Assembly: GCA_021292165.1 (NCBI GenBank)
Contig: CM037876.1
Location: 284,368,521-284,432,520 of the forward strand
Reading direction: 5' to 3'
DNA from: Shinisaurus crocodilurus
Lineage: Eukaryota; Chordata; Lepidosauria; Squamata; Shinisauridae
DNA length: 64,000 nucleotides
This document shows, piece by piece, positions 22,088 to 31,142 of this stretch. The first letter of the stretch is position 1, and every line of letters starts with the position of its first letter. The notes beneath the pieces are model-generated. The model was given only the letters and a program-made list of their open reading frames with translations. It was not told the origin of the DNA and ran no database searches. Position numbers and translations under genes: made by a program.

Positions 22088-22901
22088 CGCTTCAAGGGAC
22101 TGGACCTGCCTGAAACGGGGAAACACCACTGAACTCCCAGGCGCCAAACCCAGGTAAGAGACCTTTTGAAATCTCTATTGGGTTTTTGGTGTGTGTCCTT
22201 CTGTTTCTAGCAGACTATCTTTTCCCTCCAACGCGATCTGAACTTTGAGTCCATGAGGTTTTAGAGACAAAAGAAATTTCCTGTAGGATTGTATGCATGT
22301 TTGTGAAAGTATGATTGTTAGATTTATGAGCTGTTGACCAGGGCTGGGACTAGGCGAAAGCTGAACCTCGTGCCCCAACAGACAGACCCTTTTCCCTTTT
22401 CCCTTTTCCCAATTTGCCCAGTACCCATGGTTTTACTGTGTGGAAAAGGCACATCTTCCTAAAATTCTCACGGATGAGTGTGTATAAGTTGCTGACCAGG
22501 TCTGGGACTTAAACTGAGTCAAGACGCCCTGAACCTGTTCGTGAGGGGAAACCCAATGATCGGCAGTGTTTCAAAAGCAAGTGGGCTCAGTGGAACCTCG
22601 TGACCCAGTGACGTGTGACTGTTCATGAATCTGCTGATCAGGACCAGGACTTAAACCATATACTAAACCAGTGTGTGGTGGAACCCTGTGTCCCAGTGGA
22701 GCAACTACATCCCTTTCCCGTTTCCAAGACTCATGAGTCCCATTTGAAGTCATAAGACTGACTGAGCCGACAAAAAGGGATTGTGCCGCAGTTGAAAGAC
22801 TGAGTGAGCCGATCAAAGTGTTGAGCCGCTGTCTGAGACTCAAATGAGGAACATCCCTCAATAAGTTTTCCCTGAACGAGTGCCCTGCATGAGTGTGAGG
22901 A
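22088..22901 (+). promoter_or_regulatory. Proviral leader with splice donor and degenerate repeats
   Basis: A strong 5' splice site CAG/GTAAGAG lies at 22153/22154, expected to make spliced env RNA. Between about 22325 and 22740 a motif of the form GCTGACCAGG(T/G)CTGGGACTTAAA... followed by GAACCTCGTG(A/C)CCCA occurs at least three times with variation. Near 22760-22840 a second motif, GACTGAGTGAGCCGA, also repeats. Repeated structured leaders often house RNA packaging or dimer signals; that role is inference only. Confidence 0.7.
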
Positions 22902-24539
22902 ATGGGGAGTGCAGGATCAAAGGAGATTTTAGCCCCCCCTAAGGGTATACCTGCATATTATATGTACACACATTATGGCCATAAGTCATGTACATTTCTT
23001 GAGAAATGGAATGTCATGACAAAGGATGATCCTAGTAAACAGTTCCCACTGGGAGGAACGTTTGATTGGGACAGGATAGTGTATTTAAGGAGAGCTCTCG
23101 AGTCACGAGGAAGTAAGGTACCTCAGACTCAATGGGAAGTATATTTTAACTGGTATGAAGAGACTTCAAAACGCATGCATGAATCCAAGCTTAGAGGCTT
23201 GAAAGATTCAAATCAAAAATTAAAAGATCAACTAAAATTTAAGCAGGCCTGCAGCCAACCACCACCATCGGCTCCTTTATATCCATTGCTAGCGAAGAAA
23301 GATGAATGTCTGGAGGAAGAGCAAGATCCTGTAGATGATTACCCTTACCCACCCCCCTACTTAAGAAGACCCCAAAATGAGGATGAAAGTGGAGGGTTTT
23401 TGCACAGTAATATTGAAACTACCCCAGTGGCCACTCCTTCACCCAACCCACCTCTGCTTAGTCGGAAAGAGCAGTTAATGGAGGGAACTAAATACCCATC
23501 ACCTCCAGCATATGTTTCAACTCCCACTGGCCCTACTACTCTGCGATTCAGACAAATTAGGAACTCAGAGGCAACCCCCTCGCCTGGATCTGTTCCTTCT
23601 CAAGGACTTTTAGCCACCCCAAATTATGGGTCAGTCACCCTGGCTCCACTAAGACAGGTACCTGCAGGAGATGGGACCCTGGTGGATGTCCATGCCCCAT
23701 GGACTCCAGGAGATTTAAGGAATATGGTGAAAGAATTTCCTAATGTGCGAGAGGAACCAGTCAAATTCAAGGAAGAATTAGAAACTGTAATTACTTGCTA
23801 TAACCCTACCTGGGCAGACTTAAATCAATTACTTAGACTTGTTCTGCCAACAGAGGTCTTGAGAAAGATTAAAGAAAAAAGTGAATGGCCAGTGACAGAC
23901 CCAGGGTTTGATGAGCCAGAAAAACTAAGAGAGATGCGTATGAAATTACTTGAAGCCCTTACTACAGTAGTGAAACCTAAAACTGACTGGACCAAGATTA
24001 ATAACTGTAAACAGAATAAAGGGGAGTTGCCAGCTGACTATATGGACAGATTAAAAGAAATATTTTTGAGGTTTTCTGGAATAGGAGATCCTGAGAAGGA
24101 TGCCCCTCATGCTATCGGGGGAGCATTTGTTGCAGGACTGTTACCTAAAGTAGGAGAGCAGTTGAAGACAGTATGTGTAGGATGGCAAACTGCAAGCCTG
24201 GCAGATTTAACCAATTATGCCAACCACTGCATGGCCATCCTAGATAAGAAGAAAGAAGAGAAGGAATGTAAATTGATGAGTTTGCAGATCCAACAATTGG
24301 ATCCGAAAAGGGGCAAAGGAGGAAGGGGAAGAGGACGTAGCTCAAGAGGAAGAGGAAGAGGAAATAGAGGAATATATATTTCAGAAAGTGGAGAGAAAAT
24401 TGGTGCTTGTTTTTCCTGTGGTCAAACTGGACACTGGAAAAGAGAATGTCCCAGCAATTCATATCAGCCACCACTTCAAGGCCCAGGGCCAGCACAGTTT
24501 CCTCTTCATGTTCAACAAACCTGCCAAGAACAACGTTAG
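22902..24539 (+). CDS. gag: Proviral Gag polyprotein, 545 aa, open
   Basis: Structural polyprotein (matrix, capsid, nucleocapsid) that assembles the particle at the membrane. The ATG at 22902 gives MGSAGS, an N-myristoylation signal, which supports this start. A PPPY late-domain motif is at residues 150-153 within a proline-rich linker. The capsid region occupies roughly 260-460. A strongly basic GR-rich patch at about 470-491 precedes one CCHC zinc knuckle (C503, C506, H511, C516), the gammaretrovirus arrangement. The length is close to gammaretroviral Gag. The ORF ends in TAG at 24537-24539, followed by G, and the pol frame continues in phase, implying stop-codon readthrough. No internal damage seen. 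Confidence 0.95.
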   Translation: MGSAGSKEILAPPKGIPAYYMYTHYGHKSCTFLEKWNVMTKDDPSKQFPLGGTFDWDRIVYLRRALESRGSKVPQTQWEVYFNWYEETSKRMHESKLRGLKDSNQKLKDQLKFKQACSQPPPSAPLYPLLAKKDECLEEEQDPVDDYPYPPPYLRRPQNEDESGGFLHSNIETTPVATPSPNPPLLSRKEQLMEGTKYPSPPAYVSTPTGPTTLRFRQIRNSEATPSPGSVPSQGLLATPNYGSVTLAPLRQVPAGDGTLVDVHAPWTPGDLRNMVKEFPNVREEPVKFKEELETVITCYNPTWADLNQLLRLVLPTEVLRKIKEKSEWPVTDPGFDEPEKLREMRMKLLEALTTVVKPKTDWTKINNCKQNKGELPADYMDRLKEIFLRFSGIGDPEKDAPHAIGGAFVAGLLPKVGEQLKTVCVGWQTASLADLTNYANHCMAILDKKKEEKECKLMSLQIQQLDPKRGKGGRGRGRSSRGRGRGNRGIYISESGEKIGACFSCGQTGHWKRECPSNSYQPPLQGPGPAQFPLHVQQTCQEQR

Positions 24540-27014
24540 GATAGCCATGAGGATAGTAACATCATCAATCTCCCATTAATCCCTACAGATTCCCAAGGAC
24601 CCTTTGTAACCTGCAGCATAAATGGTCAACAAACTAAATGTTTGATTGATACAGGAGCTAGTAGATCAGCTTTAAAGAAAAGTGAATTTACAAAAATCAA
24701 AGATACTGGGGAAATTGTAAGAGCAATAGGCATTGCTAACCAAACCATAGATCATTCAGTTTCAGAACCAGTAAATGTTGTATTGGGCCCTATTTCTGAG
24801 CAGCATTCATTTTTGCTAAGCCCATCAACTCCTGAAAATTTGTTTGGACGGGACTTGCTTTGCAAATTGCGATGTACTATTTTTTGTAGTCCTGATGGAA
24901 TTTATCTTGACATCCCTGTAGAGTCTCAACCCGAAGTCATGGCTTTACTGACTCATACAGACCCAAAGTCAGGGCAAAGCAATCTGCATCCTTTGTTGTC
25001 TCAAGTCCCAGACATTCTCTGGTCTCAGCATGCAAATGAAGTTGGATTAATTCTCTCTGCACAGCCAGTCAAAATCACCCTAAATCCAAAGAAGCCTTTA
25101 CCCAGAGTTGCACAGTATCCTCTACGCCCAGAGGCAGAGGAGGGTATACGTCCTGTTGTCATGTCACTCCTAGAACAAGGAATATTAATTCCCACTGTAA
25201 GTCCCTGCAATACACCAATTTTGCCCATCAAGAAACCAGGAAGAAATACTTACCGCTTTGTGCAAGACCTCAGGGCCGTTAATGCAGTAGTTCTTCCATC
25301 TTTTCCTGTAGTTCCAAATCCAGCTACCATTTTGTCTTGCATCCCTCCAGATGCCACACATTTTACTGTAATAGATCTATGTTCTGCCTTCTTTTCCATC
25401 CCTATTCACCCAGAGAGCCAATATTTGTTTGCCTTCTCTTATCTGGGGAGACAATATTGTTGGACAAGGATTCCCCAAGGGTACTGTGAAAGCCCATCAT
25501 TGTTTTCCCAAATTTTGAAGAGAGATCTGGAGGATATTATATTTGAAAAAAAATCAGTGTTGGTTCAATATGTAGATGACCTGCTTTTGGCTTCCCCTTC
25601 ATTGGAAGGCTGTGAACACGATTCTGTAATTCTTCTGAATGCTTTGGCCCACAAAGGACATAAAGCATCAAAAGACAAATTACAGTTTTGCCTCACTGAG
25701 GTAAAATACTTAGGGCATATCATTTCCTGTGGAACCAGAAAATTGTCATCTACTAGGATTGAAGCCATTTTAAAAATTCCAAAGCCTACTACTATATCTC
25801 AAATGAGGACCTTTTTGGGCATGGCTGGCTATTGCAGACAATGGATTTTAGGTTATGCAGAAATTGTCAAACCTCTCCAACACATGACTCATTCAGATAC
25901 CCCTGAACCTTTTTTATGGTCCCCTACCGCTGAAAAAGCCTTTGTGGACCTCAAGCAAGCTTTATCCAAAGCCCCCGCATTGGGGTTGCCAGATTATGCT
26001 AAGCCTTTTGTGTTATACTGTCATGAAAGAAATGGAGTTGCTTCAGGGGTTCTGACTCAATGCCATGGAGACAAACAGCGCCCAAATGCTTATTATAGCC
26101 TTCCCTTAGACCCTGTTGCCCAAGGATTGCCTCCCTGCATCCGTGCGGTTGCAGCAGCAGCTCATATAGTTGAAAATTCAGCAACTCTGGTCTTAGGAAA
26201 TCCACTTACCGTTGCTGTTCCTCATGCAGTAACTGCCATGTTGTTAAAAACAAAAACACAGCATTTGTCACAAGCCAGAGCTACTCGCTATGAACTTGTT
26301 CTTTTTGCAGAAAATATTAATCTAAACAGATGCCCAGTTCTCAATCCTGCTTCACTTCTCCCTACTCCTTCTGATGGAGAACCCCATAATTGTTTAGCAC
26401 TAACTGCAGAGCTCACCTCACCACGCATTGATCTCCAAGACATCCCTTTATTAAATCCTGACTTAATATTTTATGTAGATGGCTCCTGTCTCAGAAACCC
26501 ACAAGGTCAAATTGTAGCAGGCTATGCAGTCTGCTCACAACATGAAATAGTTAAAAGTGATTGTTTGCCAGCAGTTAAGTCAGCACAAGTTGCAGAACTT
26601 GTTGCTCTCACAAAAGCGTGTTATCTAGCTGAAAATATGTCAGTCAACATATACACAGATTCCAGGTATGCTTTTGGTGCAGTCCATGACTATGGTCAAT
26701 TATGGAAACAAAGAGGTTTTCTTACTTCCAGTGGTTCCCCAATTCAGAATGGATCTTATGTAAATGACCTATTAAATGCTCTTCAACTTCCTGCTAAGAT
26801 TGCTGTTCTTAAATGTATAGCACATCAATCCCCACATGATGATGTTACTCGTGGAAATGCCTTAGCTGACCAAGCTGCAAAGGCAGCGGCCCTTTCCACA
26901 CCTCAGGCTATCTTTATAGCAATGTCAAAAGCACCTGCTGATATACCTGATTTGCAAATCTTGCTGCTATTCAGAATCTGGCCCCAGAAGATGAAAAACA
27001 AAAATGGAAATTAG
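24540..27014 (+). CDS. pol: Proviral protease, reverse transcriptase and RNase H (pol, first part)
   Basis: Continues in the gag frame straight after the UAG codon, with no credible start of its own, so expression should need readthrough. The aspartic protease has its DTGAS active site at about 24651-24665. RT blocks follow, including RFVQDLRAVNAVV near 25254-25290 and the catalytic YVDD at 25569-25580. RNase H carries FYVDGSC, the AELVAL glutamate, YTDSRYA and a final LADQAAKAAA aspartate block. Residues of all three enzymes look intact. The frame runs out at 27014 in unrelated residues, because a one-base change near 26951 shifts the sequence out of the integrase frame. A homopolymer sequencing error is an alternative to a real mutation. 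Confidence 0.93.
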   Translation, partial: DSHEDSNIINLPLIPTDSQGPFVTCSINGQQTKCLIDTGASRSALKKSEFTKIKDTGEIVRAIGIANQTIDHSVSEPVNVVLGPISEQHSFLLSPSTPENLFGRDLLCKLRCTIFCSPDGIYLDIPVESQPEVMALLTHTDPKSGQSNLHPLLSQVPDILWSQHANEVGLILSAQPVKITLNPKKPLPRVAQYPLRPEAEEGIRPVVMSLLEQGILIPTVSPCNTPILPIKKPGRNTYRFVQDLRAVNAVVLPSFPVVPNPATILSCIPPDATHFTVIDLCSAFFSIPIHPESQYLFAFSYLGRQYCWTRIPQGYCESPSLFSQILKRDLEDIIFEKKSVLVQYVDDLLLASPSLEGCEHDSVILLNALAHKGHKASKDKLQFCLTEVKYLGHIISCGTRKLSSTRIEAILKIPKPTTISQMRTFLGMAGYCRQWILGYAEIVKPLQHMTHSDTPEPFLWSPTAEKAFVDLKQALSKAPALGLPDYAKPFVLYCHERNGVASGVLTQCHGDKQRPNAYYSLPLDPVAQGLPPCIRAVAAAAHIVENSATLVLGNPLTVAVPHAVTAMLLKTKTQHLSQARATRYELVLFAENINLNRCPVLNPASLLPTPSDGEPHNCLALTAELTSPRIDLQDIPLLNPDLIFYVDGSCLRNPQGQIVAGYAVCSQHEIVKSDCLPAVKSAQVAELVALTKACYLAENMSVNIYTDSRYAFGAVHDYGQLWKQRGFLTSSGSPIQNGSYVNDLLNALQLPAKIAVLKCIAHQSPHDDVTRGNALADQAAKAAALSTPQAIFIAMSKAPADIPDLQILLLFRIWPQKMKNKNGN

Positions 27015-28249
27015 CAGGTTGCTTTCCTTCTCAAGACTCTGTATGGCGCCATTCGGACGGCCGCCTAGTGGCGCCCAGAGTTCTTTTTCCCTACATTGCT
27101 CGCATGCTCCATGGACTGTCACATGTGAGCAAAGGGGGGATTATTGATTTGTTTAACAAAGATTGGTTTGGATTAAATTTTACATCTGCAGCAACTCAGT
27201 TCTGTGCCCAATGTGCGGTATGCCAGGCTCATAACAGTGGTAAGCCTGTAAAAACCAAAATGAGCACGCACCCCCCACCCTGGGGGCCTTTTGTAAATAT
27301 ACAGATTGACTTTATTGAAATGCCTAAGTGTTGTTCCTATCAATATGTTCTTGTAGTTATTTGTATGTATTCTAAATGGGTTGAAGCATACCCTTGTGTG
27401 AGGGCTGACACAACAACAGTAAGCAAGAAATTGCTAAAAGAATTAATCCCTAGATTTGGAATACCTTGCTCCATAAATAGTGATAGAGGATCACATTTTA
27501 CTGGACAAATAGTAAAAGAAGTGTGCAAGGCATTACAAGTCCGGCAACATTTCCATTGCCCGTATCATCCACAATCTGCGGGAGCTATAGAAAGACATAA
27601 TGGAATACTGAAAAGCAAACTGGCCAAAATATGCGCAGAGACAGGACTAAAATGGCCAGATGCACTGCCCATAGCCCTCATGAGTATGAGATCCACACCA
27701 AATCGTGTAACAGGACTGAGCCCTCATGAGATATTAATGGGACGCCCAATGCAAACACCCAGCTCTCCGCCCAATCTAGGTCTAGCCAGACATATACACC
27801 TGCTTGATGATACAATTCAGAATTATTGCAAGGCTCTAATGAGATGTGTGAAGACTTTTCATTCACAGGTAAAGGCGGCCCAGCCCCAACCCAGCACTGA
27901 AGGACACTCTATCGAACCAGGTGACTGGATTCATATTAAAGTACATCAAAGGAAGTCATCGCTGGATCCGAGATGGAAAGGTCCATACCAGGTACTTTTA
28001 AAGACTAACACTGCAGTGAAGTGCCAGGGACTCCAGACAAGGATCCATGCCTCCCAATGCAAGAAGACCTCTCCGCCCCCTGATGAGAATGAGGACATAA
28101 TAACGCCTCCACCGATTCAGGGTGAATGTGCTAGTTTTAACCTCTCCCCTGAAGCTGAAGAATTTGTGCCAGGACATCAATATCATCTCAGACCTCGGAC
28201 GGGACGACCATCAAAGACCACACCCAGAGGATCGGACGAGAAGAACTGA
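26951..28249 (+). CDS. pol: Proviral integrase (pol, second part, in a shifted frame)
   Basis: Open from a TGA at 26948-26950 to 28249 in a frame offset from the RT part. Integrase inserts viral DNA into the host genome. The N-terminal zinc-binding H-X3-H (HGLSH) with a downstream C-X2-C (CAQC) is present. The catalytic triad is D at 27308-27310, D at 27482-27484 and E at 27590-27592, the last two separated by 35 residues (D-35-E). A GPY-type C-terminal motif (WKGPYQVLL) is typical of gammaretroviruses and relatives. The frame offset means that, as read, integrase is not made in continuity with RT. Pol ends 171 bp before env, without the usual overlap. Confidence 0.93.
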   Translation, partial: FANLAAIQNLAPEDEKQKWKLAGCFPSQDSVWRHSDGRLVAPRVLFPYIARMLHGLSHVSKGGIIDLFNKDWFGLNFTSAATQFCAQCAVCQAHNSGKPVKTKMSTHPPPWGPFVNIQIDFIEMPKCCSYQYVLVVICMYSKWVEAYPCVRADTTTVSKKLLKELIPRFGIPCSINSDRGSHFTGQIVKEVCKALQVRQHFHCPYHPQSAGAIERHNGILKSKLAKICAETGLKWPDALPIALMSMRSTPNRVTGLSPHEILMGRPMQTPSSPPNLGLARHIHLLDDTIQNYCKALMRCVKTFHSQVKAAQPQPSTEGHSIEPGDWIHIKVHQRKSSLDPRWKGPYQVLLKTNTAVKCQGLQTRIHASQCKKTSPPPDENEDIITPPPIQGECASFNLSPEAEEFVPGHQYHLRPRTGRPSKTTPRGSDEKN

Positions 28250-28420
28250 TGTCATCAATTTAGAAGAACACCACCTCAGCCTGAGCCACGAGCCTTACTT
28301 ATCAGCCCTCAGGTACATCAAAGTCAGAACAAGAGGAAACACCTGTAGTTGTGCTCTTGTTAGTGACTGGTGGTTCTTTTGTCCTAATTGATATATAAAT
28401 ATATTGATATCTGAAACAAT
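28250..28420 (+). other. Pol-env spacer
   Basis: 171 bp between the pol stop and the env start. The env splice acceptor should lie here or upstream; I could not fix one with confidence. Confidence 0.6.
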
Positions 28421-29896
28421 ATGGCCAAATGGAATATGGTTATATTCTTAGGACTCATAATCCCTATCCAATCTGCCTTCCGGGAAAATACTTACATTCA
28501 GCTTTCTTTAAAGTTTGCACAAAGATTTAATGCTACCAACCGCTGGGTATGTAGCCACATGCCAGTACATTCCCAGGGAGGAGTTCCCATGTGGCCAGTG
28601 CCCATTACACTAGTAAACTTGACCTTCACCAACAGACCCTTGTACCTTAGTGAAAACACCACCTGGAAACAGAGTACTCTAAAGGGTCCAGGTTACCTGC
28701 AAGTTGTTCCTACATTGGGGGAATGGTGTTTTACATGCAACAAAACACAAAATCAGCCCTCCACATTTGTAGGACAAAGTCAATGTAAGCATTATTTCAC
28801 CCCTCATGGAGATTGGAGAAATAACCATACTGCCAAACCCATATTCTGCACCAATTATGGAAATTACTTCTCCCGAAGTAATCAAACTATGGGCAAATCT
28901 CTTAAATGTAGTACCTGGAAGAGTTTTAATGATAAACTGTGGGACTGTACCCTTACAGGGAAAGGGCAGTGTTTTCGCAATGGCACAATGCGAAATAGTA
29001 CTGCCAAAGATGGGACGAGCCTCTTAAGAGGCTACTATGCTAGGTACATAAACACCATCTCACCCACAGAACCTTGCTCAAGATCCTGGGAAACACTAGC
29101 AGGTCATTATTGGATATGTGGTGATAGAGCCCATAAAATCCTACCCCAATATTGGGAAGGAACCTGTTTTATAGCCTATCTGACCCCTGCTATGAGCCTC
29201 AGTACTACCCTTCCCAAAGGACGCCTGCGAAACAGACGAGATCTAGAGTCAGCTAGAAAAGAAGTAGAAATTACAAGCCCTTTTACCTATGGAGAAGCCA
29301 TAGGCTGGTCTTTCTTCCCACCAGGAGGAGTGGTTCGGGTAGGAGGTGCAGTAATAAGGCTCCAAGCAGTGGTAGAAATTTTAGCAAATGAAACAGCTGA
29401 GGCTATTGAAGAACTTGCCATAGAACAAAAAGCTATTCGTCAAATGACCTTGCAAAACCGCATGGCATTAGACATGGTGTTTGCCTCAAAAGGTGGAGTA
29501 TGTGCCTTGATTGGTCAAGAGTGTTGTGTGTTCACTCCTGATAATTACAATATCTCTTTTAATCATGCAGAAAAAATACGTGAAATTGCTTTTGTTGCCC
29601 CTGACAAAAGCCTAGAAATGTGGTCTTGGCTAACAGGCTGGATACCAGACCTAGGAAGTTGGGGTAGAGCAATTGTTCATGGATTAATAACCCTATTGCT
29701 TGTATTTGTTGGGTTTTATATATTATTATTGTTAAGCAAGTGTTGTTTTACTACATGCAGCAAAAGCAAAGGCTCTGTATTGACTCAAAAAGAAAAAAAA
29801 ATAATGATGCTTGAAAGGATTGATCAAGGGAGAGAAAAGGAAAAGGAAGCATTAGATGCTGAATGGAACCGCTTACAGAATATTTGCATAGAATAA
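28421..29896 (+). CDS. env: Proviral envelope glycoprotein, 491 aa, open
   Basis: Surface and transmembrane glycoprotein precursor that mediates receptor binding and fusion. The ATG at 28421 opens a hydrophobic signal peptide (residues 1 to about 19). SU has many N-X-S/T sites and a C-X2-C motif (C103-C106), the kind that links SU to TM in gamma-type Envs. A furin-type site RNRR is at residues 270-273. TM has an LQNR-containing immunosuppressive-like segment from residue 344 and the CX6CC motif (C361, C368, C369). A membrane anchor at about 417-440 is followed by a cytoplasmic tail of about 50 residues. The SU is short for the group. All expected parts are uninterrupted, so the protein could in principle be made; expression is untested. 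Confidence 0.93.
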   Translation: MAKWNMVIFLGLIIPIQSAFRENTYIQLSLKFAQRFNATNRWVCSHMPVHSQGGVPMWPVPITLVNLTFTNRPLYLSENTTWKQSTLKGPGYLQVVPTLGEWCFTCNKTQNQPSTFVGQSQCKHYFTPHGDWRNNHTAKPIFCTNYGNYFSRSNQTMGKSLKCSTWKSFNDKLWDCTLTGKGQCFRNGTMRNSTAKDGTSLLRGYYARYINTISPTEPCSRSWETLAGHYWICGDRAHKILPQYWEGTCFIAYLTPAMSLSTTLPKGRLRNRRDLESARKEVEITSPFTYGEAIGWSFFPPGGVVRVGGAVIRLQAVVEILANETAEAIEELAIEQKAIRQMTLQNRMALDMVFASKGGVCALIGQECCVFTPDNYNISFNHAEKIREIAFVAPDKSLEMWSWLTGWIPDLGSWGRAIVHGLITLLLVFVGFYILLLLSKCCFTTCSKSKGSVLTQKEKKIMMLERIDQGREKEKEALDAEWNRLQNICIE

Positions 29897-29921
29897 GTTA
29901 CAAATGTTAGTTGTGCTATAA

Positions 29922-29939
29922 AAGCACAAAACGGGGGAA
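29922..29939 (+). other. Polypurine tract
   Basis: AAGCACAAAACGGGGGAA directly precedes the TG of the 3' LTR. The purine-rich part primes plus-strand synthesis. It ends exactly at the LTR boundary, supporting the LTR start. Confidence 0.85.
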
Positions 29940-30436
29940 TGTAGAAGTAAAATTTGTCCAGACTTCTGTTTAAACAGAAAAGTCAGACCATTCCTCTTGT
30001 TCCTTCCAGGAACATGTCCTGACAAGTCAGACCCTTTCCTTGACCTTTCACAGAACAACCCTGAGGGCAAATCACCCATCTGTTGATTTGCCTAAGCCTC
30101 CTTCCTGCTTATGCTAAAAGTACAGTGAGCCAGCATCACTTTGGGATTATCACCTTGGGAAAGACCACTGATTAGCATGATGGCTGGAAGATGGGCAATA
30201 CCTGATCTTTTGTTTTTTTGTTTAAATGTCTCCTTTTGAATTGTCTCTGTTTCCTATACTGACTCAATTGTCACCTGACCTCTACATGATGCTATTTAGT
30301 ATAAATGGAAGTGTCTCCCTTGCATTGTTGTTGGCATTCCTGACTGCGCTCAGATGCCATCCGTGAATTCACTAATAAACTTTCCTCTCTAAGAACCTCT
30401 TCAAAACACAACACAGTGGTTCATTTTTCCACAACA
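29940..30436 (+). promoter_or_regulatory. 3' LTR, 497 bp
   Basis: Same length as the 5' LTR; I found no difference when reading the two side by side. TATA is at 30300-30306 and AATAAA at 30374-30379, which should direct polyadenylation of proviral transcripts. The copy of the target duplication, CCTT, follows at 30437. Confidence 0.95.
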
Positions 30437-30546
30437 CCTTGTGGCACCCCCAAACTCACAAATGCCCCCTCCCATCAGGAGATATTTGGGCCTTCAGGCT
30501 TCAACCTAACTCAAGCCTGGGTAGGCCTCAATCCTTCACAGTAGTC
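30437..30546. other. Right flank of the provirus
   Basis: No recognised content. By position it should be the continuation of whatever precedes 21568 (the L2 5' side), but I cannot confirm L2 sequence here. Confidence 0.4.
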
Positions 30547-30745
30547 CAACAAGATCTGGAGGGTCATAGGTTCCCCACACTTGATCTATCTCATTGTTGC
30601 CTACACACTGACTGGCAGTGGCTCTCCAGGGGTTTACACAGGAGTCTTTCCCAGTCTCACCTGGAGATACCAGGGATGAAACCCAGGACCTTTTGCATTG
30701 CACGCAAGATGGGTGCTCTGCCATTGAGCAATGGCCCCCTCCTCT
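30547..30745 (-). mobile_element. tRNA-derived SINE (family also at 61762-62098)
   Basis: The minus strand reads a tRNA-like head (ATTGCTCAATGGCAGAGCAC, then GGTCCTGGGTTTCATCCC as a B-box) and the body ACTCCTGTGTAAACCCCTGG. These parallel the plus-strand SINE at 61762-62098, which has the same order of segments. Old copy with many substitutions. Confidence 0.75.
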
Positions 30746-31142
30746 CTGATAAAGAAGCCATGGTGTAGTGGAGTGGGAACACTGGGTCCCAGAGCTCTGG
30801 CACTTTTTTCAGCTGATCCTAATAAATTAGCTAGTATGCTATGGACTGGTTTTCTTTGGGGGTATCTATCTATAATGGATCAACACAGCTGCCTGCATTT
30901 TGGGTTGTCCTTGGGGTATGGTCATTGGGGCAGTAATGATGAGCGCCTGCACTTCAAAATTTAGTACTGAACTACTATTAAGTAGTACTGTACTAATAAG
31001 GAGGAAGTTATCACTGGCTGTACACACAGCGCCTTTCCCTTGCCACTCTGTAACCCCACAGCTAGGCCTGCACACTGCCAGAGTGGATCTTGGGGACAAT
31101 GGCCTAAAGACCATGGTGGGGACTGATGGTTATCCACAATGA
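30746..31142. other. Unassigned stretch
   Basis: No gene or repeat recognised between the SINE and the palindromic MITE. Confidence 0.4.

Larger units (their letters stand above)
21569..30436 (+). mobile_element. Endogenous gamma-type retrovirus, complete provirus 8868 bp
   Basis: Two 497-bp LTRs that I read as identical bound a PBS, leader, gag, pro-pol, env and polypurine tract in standard order. The provirus is flanked by a 4-bp target duplication CCTT (21565-21568 and 30437-30440), the length used by gammaretroviruses. Gag and env are open. Pol is open except for one frame change near 26951. Identical LTRs imply a very recent insertion or an LTR conversion. Genus-level placement rests on four traits: gag and pol in the same frame separated by UAG, a single CCHC finger, the GPY-type IN C-terminus and the CX6CC Env. 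It has inserted in or beside the L2 copy. Confidence 0.95.

Noticed and set aside
24145..24495. Minus-strand frame of 116 codons opposite gag
   Set aside because: Shadow of gag's purine-rich nucleocapsid region; no independent features.
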